A stretch of DNA of 64,000 bases from Eonycteris spelaea (GCA_003508835.1 PUFA01000164.1:434001-498000); one strand, 5' to 3'; positions 12,676-25,231 are shown, numbered from the stretch's first letter. The notes: generated by a model not told the origin, from the sequence alone. Program-made: numbers and translations.

Positions 12676-13196
12676 CTTTGTCCAGTGAAATACAGTGTGA
12701 GACATATGTAATTTTAACAATTTCTGGTATCCACATTAAAAAAAAGTTTTAAAAGTATGAAATTTACTCTTATTTAACCTATATATATAATATTTTAATG
12801 TGTAATCAATATCATATTTTTTTAATAAGACATTTTATATTTTTTTCCAGATTAAGGCTTTGAAGTTTGGTGTGTATTCTATAGCAGTGGTCCCCAACCT
12901 TTTTGGCACCAGAAACTGATGCCTCCTATGAAAATCTAACACCCGATGATCTGAGGTGGAGCTGAGGTGGTGATGCTAGCGCTGGGAGCATCTGCAAATA
13001 CAGATAAGGCTTTGCTCACTGGCTTGCCCGCTGCTCACCCTTTGCTGTGCTGCCCAATTCCTAACAGGCCACGGACTGGTACTAGGCCATGGCCGGGGCT
13101 TGGGAACCCCTATTACAGCATTTCTCCATTTGGGCTAGCCACATTTCAAGAATTTAATACCAGAAGTGGCTAATAGCTACCATATTGCCAGTACAT
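12676..13196 (+). mobile_element. hAT-type MITE, split by a second element
   Basis: The left part (12676-12884) carries TTTGTCCAGTGAAATACAGT, ACATATGTAATTTTAA, ATCCACATT and TGTGTAATCAATAT. The right part (13113-13196) carries GGGCTAGCCACATTTCAAGA and GCTAATAGCTACCATATTG. Together they align in order with the intact copy at 32766-33066 (MER33-like by memory). The middle 228 bp belongs to a different element. Confidence 0.75.
12885..13112. mobile_element. Second DNA transposon nested in the MITE
   Basis: Begins CAGTGGTCCCCAACCTTTTT and ends CTTGGGAACCCCTA, imperfect terminal inverted repeats of the CAGNGGTCCCCAACC type. The interior has CTAACAGGCCACGGACTGG, which I recognise from a common non-autonomous mammalian DNA transposon whose name I cannot give with certainty. 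The predicted 68-aa open frame is incidental. Confidence 0.75.
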
Positions 13197-13439
13197 CCCA
13201 AAAGCAAATGATGGTTCAATTATTCTGAGAATTGTTTGGTGGCTTAAGAGGTTCTTATAAGACTTCATTTGTATTAATGGATCATAGAACTGGGTGGCCC
13301 TGTAGCAAGTGATACACGTGTCCATTAACTGTAGCTAATAATAAAAAGGAGCACTAAGACTATAAGATATTATTAGATTGCTATAGTTTTCGGGGTAAAA
13401 TTTATGTTAAACACAAATCTACAGAATGTTCTGAGATTG

Positions 13440-13700
13440 ACTGACTGGTTTTAGTTTTATTTCTTAAGTCCAGATAGTTCTACCTGGATACCTAACAGGC
13501 AGTTCACACGTAACAAGGACAAAACTGAACCTCTGTCTTTCCCTTCACATCTGCTTCTGCTCATAGTAGCGAGAGGCACCTCTGTTCTTTCCTACCACAG
13601 GGGCCAAAAATTCTTTCTTTGACTTCCAGCTAGAATGTTGGTGAAAAGTCACAGCCTACTGTTGCAGTTGTCCAGTTTCCTTAAGTCCTTAGTTGCCCAT
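13440..13700 (+). repeat. LINE-2 fragment
   Basis: CCTGGATACCTAACAGGCAG, AAGGACAAAACTGAACCTCT, then TTCCCTTCACATCTGCTTCT follow the L2 order after its reverse-transcriptase core. Diverged. Confidence 0.55.
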
Positions 13701-16700
13701 ACTTTTACTGTGATGTATCTTTAATGAAGAAGTCAGCTGAGAAATTTTAGACAATGTTAATGTCATTTATTTTTTTTTAACTGGAGATTTTGGACAAATA
13801 AATGTGCCTTTCAGTACTTGTCTTTAAAATTCTGTCAGCTGTCTGATAGTTCTCATGCCACACTGTTGAAGCATCTTGGTAGGACTGATTTTAGTTCATA
13901 CTGGCATTTATTTTACATTTAATTAAAATGAACAAACTGAGGGGCAGATATAAGTCTGACAAAATAGATCAGGGAAAACTAAGCTTTGTTATTTAGTGTG
14001 CTCTGCTTTGTTCAGGGGATCTTGTGGCCATTTATTCAAAACATTTTATTAGAGAAAGCAAACTTTAACTAAGATGTAGAGTTCTCTCTCCCGACTTTAT
14101 AACTGTTGATGATTTTTTAGTTGGAACAAAATGCATTTTTATTGAAAATGCTTCAAAATAATACTGATTTGAGTCTTTCTGCGTGTAGTGAGATCTTTTG
14201 GAACTAACATTGCTTAACTAACAAAAAAGGTTTGTGTTTCCTTTCCCTTAAAATATGTAACAAACATGAAGATGTCAGATATAAAAGATGGCTGTTGCTC
14301 AGACTTGTCCTTTGCTTGTCTGGTTATCCATCAAACACTATCAGCTCGATTGTGCCAGAAAGTATGAAATAATGAATGTCATTGGAAAGCAGTCAGTCAA
14401 ATGTATATCAAGGTCTTCTAAAAGTCCCAGCTAACTGTTCTGATATCAGAGAATGTTTGACAAATACGATGTGCTAAAGTGATTACTTTTAGGAAATGTA
14501 TCTTTGAATATGCTTACTTTACCCTCTTTCTTTATCTCATACTTGGCACTTTGAGCCAGATGGGGTAGATACACTTAATATTAAGTCATAGTTGTCTAGA
14601 ATCCACACCCTCAATAGCTTACAGTAAATATTAGCTAGGTTCCATTCCATCACTAAAATGGCAGCTCATAATTTCGGGTGGTCAGAACAATAGGCAGTTG
14701 TTACAGTAGCCACATTCTTAAAAAATCTTTTTCAGCTAAGTAAGGATTCTTTCACTTTTCAGACCTCTTCATCTCTTCTTACCATAGAATCTAATTATCA
14801 TCACCAATTTTAAAAAATAGAAAAGATCACAAACTGAAAGGAAATAAGGAATAAGAAAAATATCTACTTTTTTTAGGAAGATGGAATTTTGCATGCAATT
14901 TTAATTTTTAAGATCATCTATATTAACAATGAACTGACTTATTCCTTTATATTAATAAATTTAGGGGCTAGGGTCTGTGTTCTTCTTTAGGGGATTGTAG
15001 TTATTTTAAACATGATTTTAGAGATGAGAAGACATCAGTGATCCAGGATGCTATTTGTGTTAATTACTAATTTTGGAGGGGGGAAAAATCAAGAAAGACG
15101 AGAAGAGGGTTTTGGGATCCCTGTTGCGTTTGTCTAAATATTTAAAAATACATGTATTTCTTTTTTTTCATACTGCTTCAGTAGTATTAAATGAATTTTG
15201 TCTCTAAATTTATGATGAATTAAAATCTTTTGGAAAATGCATCTTATCTGACATTAGCGTGCTGACCTGAAAAGTCCAGTTGGTGTGTTTAAATGTCTTT
15301 ACCACAATTAAGGCATCATACTATTTCCTTTTCAAATTAATGGTTGTTACTGATGTTTATGTCCTAGTAATAAAAATTGCTTTTTCTGTTCTGATATGTT
15401 TCAAATACAATAAGAAGTTTTATAATTAATTATAGACTCTAGTTTTAGTAGGCAAAAAACATGCTCCTGTGTGTAATTGAAAGCTGGTCAAATATTTTAA
15501 GAAACTTCTTTCAGAGAGACTTAAATATAGAAATTCTTTAGTGGAGGAACAAAATTATATAATAGTTATTTATTTTCAAAGGAAAACTGCAGGGCTACTT
15601 CATGAATAGAGAAGATAACTAAAATTTCAACTAAATTGAATAAAACCAAAAAACAGTATAATATCTGATTATTTCAGGTTGGAGAAAGAGACTGAAGTGT
15701 GGAGGTACATTGAGCTATTTTACACTTAACTAAGCACATTTTCTACATCTACAAAGGCAAGGTCTCTTATCAAGGAAGAAATCGAGGTGCTTTGAGAAAG
15801 GAAAAATTAAGTCATAGAAGCAAGGAAGAGTAGCTAAAGTTGGAAGCAAATGAATACTTTTTGCAGTGTCTGTTAACATAAATAACAGAGGTTTGTTTTT
15901 AGCTGTTGGGGGCTACCATCCTTGAATTATACACTTGGATCATTGGTTTGAAGTTTGGCTGTGATCGGAAATGGAAGTCTCTATATATCCTTGTTAATTG
16001 GTTTTTAATCACCTAAGGCCCTCCAGTTCTTCAAGTGCATCCTCAAACACTGTTTGTTTCGCCACACATCGGGTCACTGTCACAGAGGCTTTATTTAATA
16101 AAATCCTATCCACCTCCTTTGCTCCACTCCCTGTTGCTCTGTCTTCACGTCCAAGTGTTAAGTCCAAATCAAGGGAAAAAGAGTTCTAGGAAAATGAAAG
16201 TATGTACTTATGCATGCATATCTTTTGTATGTCTCTTCACTTGGGTAATTAAATATAATTGCAGGTCTTTTGACATTAATTTCAGCCTATTTAATAAACA
16301 AATTGAAGTTTATAAGTGTAGTGCAGAAAAGGTTTTTAAAGTTTTCAGCATTAGAAGTGGTACACTGTTTAGTAATATTTAGGAAGGAGATAAGGTTGCC
16401 AATGTAATGAGTGGTTTATGTCTGACATTATAATAGGAAATAGACTCAGCAGGAAGTTAAAGAATTTTGGATTATGCTACTTAAAGAAGATAAATAACAT
16501 GCACTATGAAAGCCACTGTTCTGTCTGGGCAGTCTTTTAAACATTACTAGAAGCCTATAGATACAGTTGGCAACTCCAGCACACATAGTAGAATTTATGT
16601 GCATATTTAGGAAGCTTTATGAGAAACGTCCACATAATAAGATCTTGCAAAGGATTCATGCTTGCAACAAACACTAAAGGAACAGTTTGGTTCTGGAAAA

Positions 16701-17320
16701 CCTAGATAAGTATTATTCTTACATTAAAAAGGAAAATGACAAACATAAATTTAGGTAAATATAGGTGTTTTGGGAGACAAAAATGATGAATGAAAATATG
16801 ATAATGGATAAGGAATTTTAGGACTTCAGTTTTTGCCTCACAAATTTATTAAATGAATGAAAAATCCAGGAATTTAAATGATTTTTAAAAATCTTTGCAT
16901 ATAAAATTTTATCGCTGCAACAAATGTCAGCTTTGTCTATAATTGTGGTAGTCATATGAAACGGCATAGGCCATGGTCAGTGAAACCTAGCAAGGCCCAG
17001 AACCACCTCAGCCAACTCCTCAGCCCCAAATGTACCACTGCAAACTTCTTTCAGTGGGGCTGTAAGGAGTGAAAATGTGGTAATGTATTTTCTAAAGCTA
17101 TAGGATGGCCAAAATAGATGGGACTGTGTATGCTAGGGACTACATAAGGTACATATAGGAGAATAACGACACTGTTTTACCCAATGATAACATAACTAAG
17201 CATTATTTTTATAGTGAGACCAAGAAGAACATGTTGTAGAATCATGTGCAAATTCTGAGTGAATTTTTAAGATAAATAGATGAGACTAAAGAAGTTGTTG
17301 CTTAGGCACAAAGGTTACCT
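13700..17320. other. Long intronic stretch without recognised repeats
   Basis: About 3.6 kb in which I recognise no transposon family and no exon. The 115- and 63-codon frames near 16.0-16.4 kb overlap each other in different phases and show no domain. Repeat-poor blocks of this size sometimes hold conserved non-coding elements (see findings). Confidence 0.4.
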
Positions 17321-17500
17321 TTTCACTCTACTTGGATGTTCAGGGTACCTTTGGCTGCATAGTTTGTGAAACCCTGGGGATAATGTCACTTTTAGGGATA
17401 TTATGAGGATTAGAGTCTATATAGGACTTCCAGTAGAATGCCCTGCATGTAGTAAAAAGATGAGGAATGCTAGCTGTGTGGCTGCTGCTCTTATTTCTGC
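17320..17500 (+). repeat. MIR SINE 3' part
   Basis: GGGGATAATGTCAC, ATTATGAGGATTAGAGTCTA, AGAATGCCCTGCATGTAGTA and a final GCTGCTGCTCTTATT follow the forward MIR 3' order. Confidence 0.6.
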
Positions 17501-18835
17501 TCTAGAAGAACAATCCTTTAAGAGGACAAGCAAAATGTTGACAATTTAATCTCTTGGGTGCCAACATGAAAGACAAAACATGTTGAATTTTGCTTGCCAG
17601 ATCTTTGTTTTGCCTATGCAAAGTCTAATTGTAAACCTGCTTGCTATAGTATCTTAAGAACTTTGGAACAAAATTAACAGGGTATTCTAGAAGTAAAATG
17701 ATTTTATGGGTGTTTTATTCTAAGGAGAAAATTCAGCGATCTGTGTTCATTTATCACTGCATTTCTCTTAATACCTTTTTTTCTTGTTCAAGCAATTGTT
17801 TTACATTTCTAAATGATGTAGAGCATCAGTAAGGTGCTTAGATTAGCCTTTGGATAACAAGCTTCTTTTCACATCATAGGTTTCATGATCAAAAATCAGC
17901 AATGGGATGTCTGTTTGCACTATTCCCAGGTTTACTCTTTCAGTTCTTCATATCATCCGGCCCCCTGAACTGGAAATATCTTGTTAACTCTGCACTGTTT
18001 AATATTCTTTGGAAATTAAACTACTTGGGTATGTTTAGAGCTCAAATGGAATCTATGCGTTCTGCTTGACAAGGTCGTAGGTTGGTTTTTAGAGCCTACA
18101 TATTGAAAATCGTGTTTGTGGCCAGCTGATAGAGAAATTTCCATGTACCAAAGCATTGTAGTGATGAAACCACCACTGTTGTGAAGATCAAATGAGATAA
18201 TGTGTGTAAGAGCGCTATGAAAACCAGGAGATGCTGTGGCATCGAAGCACTCGCCTGTTAGGATTAGTGACGAACAGCATCTCAGCCAGCCAAGAGAGAA
18301 CATGAAACTGGAGAACAAGTTTGTTTCCAGGAGCAAGGGGGAATATAATGTGGATTCTCACAGTTTGAGATTTGTAATTGGGATTGTTGCTATTTAAGAA
18401 AATGCGTTTAAAAAACACAGGATTTTCTGTTGTTAAAAATCAACGACATTAAGAGAGCAGCTGCTTGTAAAGTTAATTTTACTTGACATCTGTCTTGGTC
18501 TCAGTAATAAAAATGATAGTTCTGCGGAACAACCTGTTCTCTCCAGAGTGATATCCCCCCCCTTTTTTTTTAATTGCAAGATCTCTGTTTAAATAAATTG
18601 TTGCCTATGGGTTTCAGAAATTATTTTCTCAACCTGTAAATTGTGCGTCTCTTAGAATATATGCAAAAGTATAATCTCTGCATCTTCTGTATAGTAGTAG
18701 AGTTGGTATTCCGGATTTCGAGTGGTTACTCTTGGGGAGTGGTAAGGTATATTGCAGGCACCATCTCCAGTCCCGTATGAAATAAGGTGAATGTAAAGAC
18801 ATTTTGAAAGACATTCCTTTTGTTTTTCATTTAAA
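17500..18835. other. Intronic DNA, mostly unassigned
   Basis: Only a scrap of MIR-like sequence (about 18178-18230, AGATCAAATGAGATAATGTG) is recognisable. The several minus-strand open frames overlap and have no domain. Confidence 0.4.
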
Positions 18836-18839
18836 AAGA

Positions 18840-19435
18840 CAGTCAGTGGATACTTTGTGCACACAAAAACCTGTACGTGCATGTTTTTAGCAACTTTATA
18901 ACTGCCAAAACTTGGAAGCATTCAAGATGTCCTTCAGAAATGAGCTATCTAATCATGAAGACATGATGAATCATGAATACATATTATTAAGTGAAAGAAG
19001 CCCATCTGAAAAGGCTTCATACTGTATGTCCAACTATATGACCTTCTAGAAAAGGCAAAACTATGGAAACAGTGAAAAGATCAGTGGTTATCAGGAATTA
19101 GTGGGGAGGAAGGCATGAAGAGGTAGAATTTTTAGGGCAAGGAAACTTGAGTACTACAGGAGTGGACATACCATTATACATTTCTCCAAACCGATAGAAT
19201 GTACAACACCAAGAGTGAACTCTAAGGTAAACTATGGACTTTGGGTGATAAAGAGGTGTCAGTGTAGATTCATCAATTATAATAAATGTACCATTTTCAG
19301 AGGGGATGCTGGAACGGGAGAGGCTAGGCATGTGTGGAGCAGAGGTATATAGGAACTCTCTGTACCGTCCTTTCAATTTTGCTGTGAACCTAAAATTGCT
19401 CTAAAAAATAATTCAATGAAAAATGAAAAATAAAA
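18840..19435 (+). mobile_element. LINE-1 (L1M type) ORF2 end and 3' UTR
   Basis: Sense L1: AAAACTTGGAAGCATTCAAG, ATTAAGTGAAAGAAGCCCAT, TACTGTATGTCCAACTATAT, then the 3'-UTR blocks TCAGTGTAGATTCATCAATT and CAATTTTGCTGTGAACCTAA, ending in an A-rich tail. A 5'-truncated, old insertion. Confidence 0.85.
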
Positions 19436-19439
19436 AATC

Positions 19440-20370
19440 AAGCCAGAACAAACCCCCCTATACATTTGTAAATGTATATTAAATACCACTGCCCTGATTT
19501 CATTGGAAGAGAGTACTCTTCTGCTTTGAGTAGAACAAGATTGTATGAAAAGAAGGTCTAACTTGTACTGATTACCTAGCTTGGATTTCTGTTAAGGTAC
19601 AACTTTGATATTAGTGCATATTGTCATTCCTCTTGAGTTTTGTTAGGAAGCTAAAGTGAGTGGTAGAGGGTAAAAACATCAGAGAACAAAATTGGGCAAT
19701 ATTTTCCAAGTGAGCGTTGTTTTCCTGTCGTTTTTATGTGTTTTAATTTAGCCAGTGTTGGGTGAGTAGTTCAGAGAGAAGGGATTTATTATTTTTAAAT
19801 GAAGCTATCCTCCTGGTCTTCATTTTCAACCCATTGAGTTACCTTTGTTTTCCAAATGTCTTGACTCTTTAAGAACCTTTTACCATATTTACTGATGTAG
19901 TTACCTCTTTGTGTATTCTTGTTCCCTCACTTCATGCCTGTCATTTGAAGAAGAAAATTATGAAAATATTTTTTTTTTTTCTTTTTACAGGCCCCTTTAA
20001 AAAAATTTCGGCTTCAAAATAGCAACTGACTGACAGAAAAATCTCCTTTAGGATTTTAAGAGCAACAGTCAGCTTCATAGCTGCAGACAGCGTGCTTTCC
20101 TCAGGGAACATTTTTTTCCCAGAGTGAAATTCATTTATTTCAATTGTGTAACAAAAGAGTTAAAGGAGCTGCTGCTTGTCGTCTAATAAATCTGTAGTTG
20201 CTTCATATCAGTGTTATAAAACTTTTAAGTAGTATTTTGGCAAAATTCTTTATTTCTTTTTATTATCTCACCCACACTAGGGATAGCACATACCTGGCAG
20301 ATATTTCTAATCTTCTATTCCATATCCAGAGCAAATATTGGTAATCAGTCTTGTTCTCTTTCCTAGATGT
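19440..20370. other. Intronic DNA, nothing recognised
   Basis: No transposon or exon recognised. The segment 20040-20180 lacks low-complexity sequence and is flagged as a candidate conserved element. Confidence 0.35.
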
Positions 20371-20920
20371 GGCTTGGAACAAACTCACAACACACTACCC
20401 TAATAAGCTACCACTAGTGAATGACAAATTGGATGTCTCTGCTCTCTGTATAATCCCTAGGATTTTTTAGCCGGTCTGTTGCCGTACTTGCTACTTTATT
20501 TTGCTGATAACGCCAAAATATAAATCTTTAGTTCCATATCCTTTCGTGGGCTCTAGATCCATGTAATTTTCAGTTGCTTATTGGATAGTCAAAGGACCTC
20601 AAATTCACCATGCTTATAACTAATAATTTCCTTTTCTTTCCCCAACCTGCTCATCCTATAGTCACTGTATTGCAGTTAATATAACAGTCTACCCAGCTGG
20701 ATGTCCTCCCTTCTCTTTCTGTGTTAGGCCTTAAGTTATGTAGGGTATATCTCCTTCATATCTCACATTTATGTTTTCCTTTCTATTGCTACTGCCTCTG
20801 CCATAATTTGGTTCTTCATTTTGGATCCCAGGATCACCCCTCTCCCAGCCATTCTTCACCCACTAGAAAATTAGCCTGCCCTCACCCCCTCCCTCTCTTG
20901 AGCTACGTCAAACACAAATG
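20370..20920 (+). repeat. LINE-2 fragment
   Basis: AGTCAAAGGACCTCAAATTC and CCCAACCTGCTCATCCTATA match the L2 region following its RT core in forward orientation; the rest is diverged. Confidence 0.5.
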
Positions 20921-21585
20921 AATGCAAAAGAATATGAAGAGCACCCATGTACTTACCTCTAGGATCATAATTCTAAAAATAACTTTTTCCATGTTGATTT
21001 AATTTAAGTGGAAAGTATTAAGAATAAAATATTATGTATTTACCTTACTCTTAAAAAGATAAGAGAACCCAGCATGCTTTCTATCCAGATTTTACCATCC
21101 TTGAGTAGGTTGATGTTCTAATTGCTATTAGGATTTCAGTGTTCTTAAAGCTTTATCCCTTTGGGGCGGCAGTGTTTCGAGATCAATATTTTGGACACCC
21201 AAAATAACTAAGCAGAAACACAACCCATTTATTTTACAGTAGTACTTGAAAAGTTTAACACAGCATTTTAATTTTAGCATTGTTAAAAAAAAGCCAAAGA
21301 ATGTTTCTTTACATCTTATAAATGAATCTTATTTAATAGAGTTTACACTGTTCCTATAAATTTTGAAGTAGCTTCAGTCTTGCCAGGGTTTTTTGTTTGT
21401 TTGTTTGATTTTTTACTATAAAAGACTTTGAACTTTGATGTCTGTTTTAAGATTTTAGTAATGTGGGAAAATTATATATTTATCTGATATTTCTGCTTTA
21501 TTTGTAGCTATCATTTAATGATGCCCCCTACCCCTACCCCTAGATGAACTAAAAGCAAAAAGACATAGATTAGAAGGAATTATAC
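20920..21585. other. Intronic DNA, nothing recognised
   Basis: No gene or repeat family recognised; contains a short GTTT tetranucleotide run near 21390. Confidence 0.4.
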
Positions 21586-21600
21586 AAATACTTAAGAATA

Positions 21601-21794
21601 ATCTACAGCCATGCCACCCTGAACAAGCCCAATCACTTCTGATCTCGGGCCTGGTTAGTACTTGGATGGGAGACCACCTAGGAAGACCAGGTGCTGTAGG
21701 TGTAAAAAAATAAAAAAATAGAAATTGTAAGTTGAAAAGGTCCTTGCAGTCTGTGAGGTCAACCAAGGGTTGCCTCACCTAAAAAAAAAAAAAA
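21601..21794 (+). mobile_element. 5S-rRNA-derived SINE
   Basis: Positions 21601-21701 align with vertebrate 5S rRNA: ATCTACAGCCATGCCACCCT at the 5' end, GGCCTGGTTAGTACTTGG and ATGGGAGACC in the middle, GGTGCTGTAGG at the 3' end. Compared with 5S, 17 nt (5S positions 48-64) are missing, which removes box A but keeps the intermediate element and box C. A non-5S tail of about 80 nt follows, then an A run of 14. The flanks AAATACTTAAGAATA (21586-21600) and AAGATACTTAAGATA (21793-21807) are a target-site duplication with few changes, so this is an L1-mobilised SINE and not a 5S gene. By memory such SINEs (MEG-RS/MEG-RL) were described in fruit bats. Confidence 0.92.
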
Positions 21795-21959
21795 GATACT
21801 TAAGATACTCTATTTAGCTAGATATGAAAAGAGAAATATGTGTGGCCCTTCTAGTTGATAGGTCATATAAACTTTAAAAATGCAAGATCTTTAAAAGGTC
21901 AGTGTCTATAGCAGTTTTTCTAAACTCATGCTTTTGTGTGTGTGTGTGGGGGATATTTG

Positions 21960-22290
21960 AGAGAGGTGAAACTTTCATTCACTTCATAATATTTATAAGT
22001 GCCTACTGCATGCTGTACCACATGCTGTTTGTGGCAGTGTGGGAAAAGTGGTGGGCAAGACAGAAAAGGTTCCTGAGGGAGTTTATATTCTTGTGGAGAG
22101 AGAGACACAAGTGAACAATCTAATAAATAAAGATAATATCAGGTAATGACAAATGTTGCTAGATACCTGAGTAATAGAATACTTGCAGAAAGGATACTTT
22201 TTTTTTTTTTTTAACCTAAGGTGGTTAGGGAAGGCCCAAGGCCCCTGGGAGGGGGTTTCATTTGAACCTAACCCCAAATGTTGTTAAGGA
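21960..22290 (-). repeat. LINE-2 3' end
   Basis: Antisense L2: AGTGCCTACTGCATGCTGTA, GCAAGACAGAAAAGGTTCCT, GAGTTTATATTCTTGTGGAG, AACAATCTAATAAATAAAGA. A poly-T run of about 14 (22199-22212) interrupts the 5' part. Confidence 0.8.
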
Positions 22291-22454
22291 ACCTTCAGTG
22301 CATAAATTTGGGAATCTTCAAGACTGAATGTCCATGGGTTTGTGAATCTTGAAGACCATTGTCCTGTTTTAAAAAGAAAAGGGAATAAGAAATGACAGAA
22401 GCACACTGGCATGGGGCAGAAGCCTCTGAATGGTTTATCTGTGAATTGTGGAGT

Positions 22455-22590
22455 GCTTTGAATCATTGTGGCAGTTAAAAGTACCCTGTACTGTGTGGGT
22501 TCTGATCTTGGGTGCCAGCAACTAGCTGCTTATGGTCTGAAGAACCCAGTTTCCTCAAGAGTAATATGATTGGGTTGGACCAAACGCTTC
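22455..22590 (+). repeat. MIR SINE
   Basis: Forward MIR order: GTGGCAGTTAAAAGTACC, GTGTGGGTTCTGATCTTGGG, CAACTAGCTGCTTATGGTCT, CCAGTTTCCTCAAGAGTAAT. Confidence 0.6.
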
Positions 22591-24382
22591 CAGACTCTTT
22601 TGTTTTTGTGCTTTTGAATCTGTGATATTTATTGGCAATAAAAGGAGAATTATTAGTTGGCAAATGCATTATTTTTTATTTTTTTACCCAAGTATATGGA
22701 AAGATGCAAGATTTACCAAATGATACTAATCTTTAAAATGAGAGTTATTTAAGAATTAGTAATCTGTAGTACTTGTCTAAAACAGCACAAACCTTGCATT
22801 AGTTAATTCAGTGTGCTAGATATATCCTTAATAATGAAATGACATCTTAAAAGCTCACCTCTGACCTCTCAGCAATAAGAAATGAACTATAAATTATGCC
22901 AACTTTTATTATGGCTCCCATGAAACAGCCCTAACTCAAACCACCCATTAGACTTCACATATGTAAACTGTGATAGATCTTTTTTCTCTTTCATTTTTGA
23001 TGATTTACGTGTCAAGGATATTGTTGTTTTAGAAAAACAAATGAGCAGTCTATTTAAACTAAACAGTTATTCATTTTGGATTGTAGAGGAAAGCTTTTAA
23101 TGCTGAAAATTCTTGTTTTGATAGTATATTGCTTTTTTGGAAGGCTGACAATTGTGATTTAGTTTTGATTTAGATTTAGTTTTGCTCAAAGCAGGAATTT
23201 GAAACCCTTGAAGTATGAAATGTAGATATGCTTTTGTTTTTATCAATACTGGAATTACACAGTTGCATGTTTTTGATTTGTCACACATTTAGTAAAATAC
23301 TTATTAAATATCTGTTATGTTGCAAGTGCTAGGGATGCAGTGCCCCACATAGTCCACTGAAGTAGTGGTAACTACTTGGGCTCAGACAGAAATTTCTTGA
23401 AGCTATGATGGAGCCAGAAGTTCCTAAAATGAAGTTTACATCCTGTTAGCTTTGCCACTTTAAAGAGCTTTGGAATACTACTTTTATTACCTCATCTCCT
23501 TAACATGAAGAGAACGGGCTCTTTTTGAAAATGCTCATTGTTTTCAAGTTGCAAGCAAAACCTTTGTAAAACTCAAAATCTTCCTCGCGATAATTTTACT
23601 CAGAGCTAGTGCTTTAGGACTTTGATCCACGGTTTAGGAAATCTTCTTGTCAGTGTTCAACTTGAAATAATTGTGGGGTGGGAAAGAGGTGGGAAAGGAA
23701 TCAAATTGTTGAGCATATGTGTTCCAGAAACTGGAGCGATGGCAGATTTCTACCTGGTACGCTCCCTGTGTCTTGTGGAGCTGGCAAGTATATAGTCAGT
23801 CACACTCCTTCTGTGCCCAGTGTTTCAGCAGCTGCCTCCGAAGGAGAATTTCTGTTGATGGAGCAGGTATAATAACTTTAGCCCGAGAGCCTAAGGGAAT
23901 TCTTAAACGGTTTTATTTAGGGGATTGGTAAACATTTATTTTGAAAATTCACTCTGGCCTTGGTGTGAAGAATAAATTAGGCAAGAGGCAAGAATGGAGG
24001 CTGAAACTGAAATGGAGATATTGTATTAATAGTTCAGGAAGAGGAAATGAAGGCTGGGATTAAGATAGTGGGTTGAGAAATATTTCCTTTGGGAATGAAC
24101 AGACATTTAAGTGGTCTGCTGTTACTGAGGAGTTTTTGCTCATTTGCTTTCATTTAGAAAAGGTGGTTTGATTAGAAAACATGCTATATAGATTGACAGA
24201 AGTAACGGAAAAAGCCCAGTCTGACTGCTCCATCTGTTTTCAGAAATTGACTTTGGAAATATCTAGATAAATTATTTTAATATTTTTAGAGCACAGCTTT
24301 GGTTCTGAGCCATGAAATCTCTTAAACCACAAAAATGACATTTTGTAAAGGGATTTGACATTAATAAATATAAGGTGTATTA

Positions 24383-24384
<2 letters not shown>

Positions 24385-24418
<34 letters not shown>
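24385..24418. repeat. (GT)17 microsatellite
   Basis: Uninterrupted GT dinucleotide run; explains the Cys-Val repeat open frame over it. Confidence 0.97.
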
Positions 24419-24421
<3 letters not shown>

Positions 24422-25229
24422 TAAAACTTTGGTCACATTTTATATGTCATGAAATACTAGAGTTAACATTTCTTAGGGATACTGAGAATCTTTTGGTTGT
24501 GCTAAAATCACAGCAGGCTAATTGTCTCAATCTTGTATTTTAAATCAGTCTATAACTTTATTGACTTGTGTTGACATACAAAATGGGGATATATCTTTAT
24601 TATTAGATATGACTTAATAAAATGGCTTCATATATGGCATTTTGGTCAACATTTTTTCAGAAATATAATTGTATTTATTAGATGTTTTAAAGGGGATAGT
24701 TTTATGAATTAAATATATTTTCCAATTTTAGAAAATTTTAATTAATGTATGAAATAGAGAGGATAGACACCCTTTATAAAACAAAAGGATATCTTTGAGT
24801 TTGTTGCTTGTCTTAAGGGAAGTTCTGTTTTGTGAATTGTCAAATGATTTATTAGTAGAATACAAGAGCTATTTTGCATAATTGAGCCCAGAAGAAATCA
24901 CTTTGGATGAATGTTTTTAGTAGTTTTTTTTGGGGGGGGCAAATTTTTATAGCACAAGAGGACTTTTTCTTAAGAACAGAGAGAAAAATAGATACATAGA
25001 GATATAATTACTATTATTACAATAAAATATATCAGAGACTCACATTTTCATGATAGTACTGTGAACCTGATGCATAGTATTTAAGAATAAGCTTTGGCTC
25101 TTATGTTTTTTTTCCTCAATCAATTTGGTGTCATATTTCAAACATTAAATACTTTGAGTTGCTTTTGTATGTTTAAAAAGTATTCTTAATTTTTTATAGT
25201 AACATAGTTGCCAAAATGAAGGAATGCAT

Positions 25230-25231
<2 letters not shown>

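Noticed and set aside
21601..21701. A functional 5S rRNA gene
   Set aside because: 17 nt of the gene are missing, a SINE tail and poly-A follow, and a target-site duplication flanks it.
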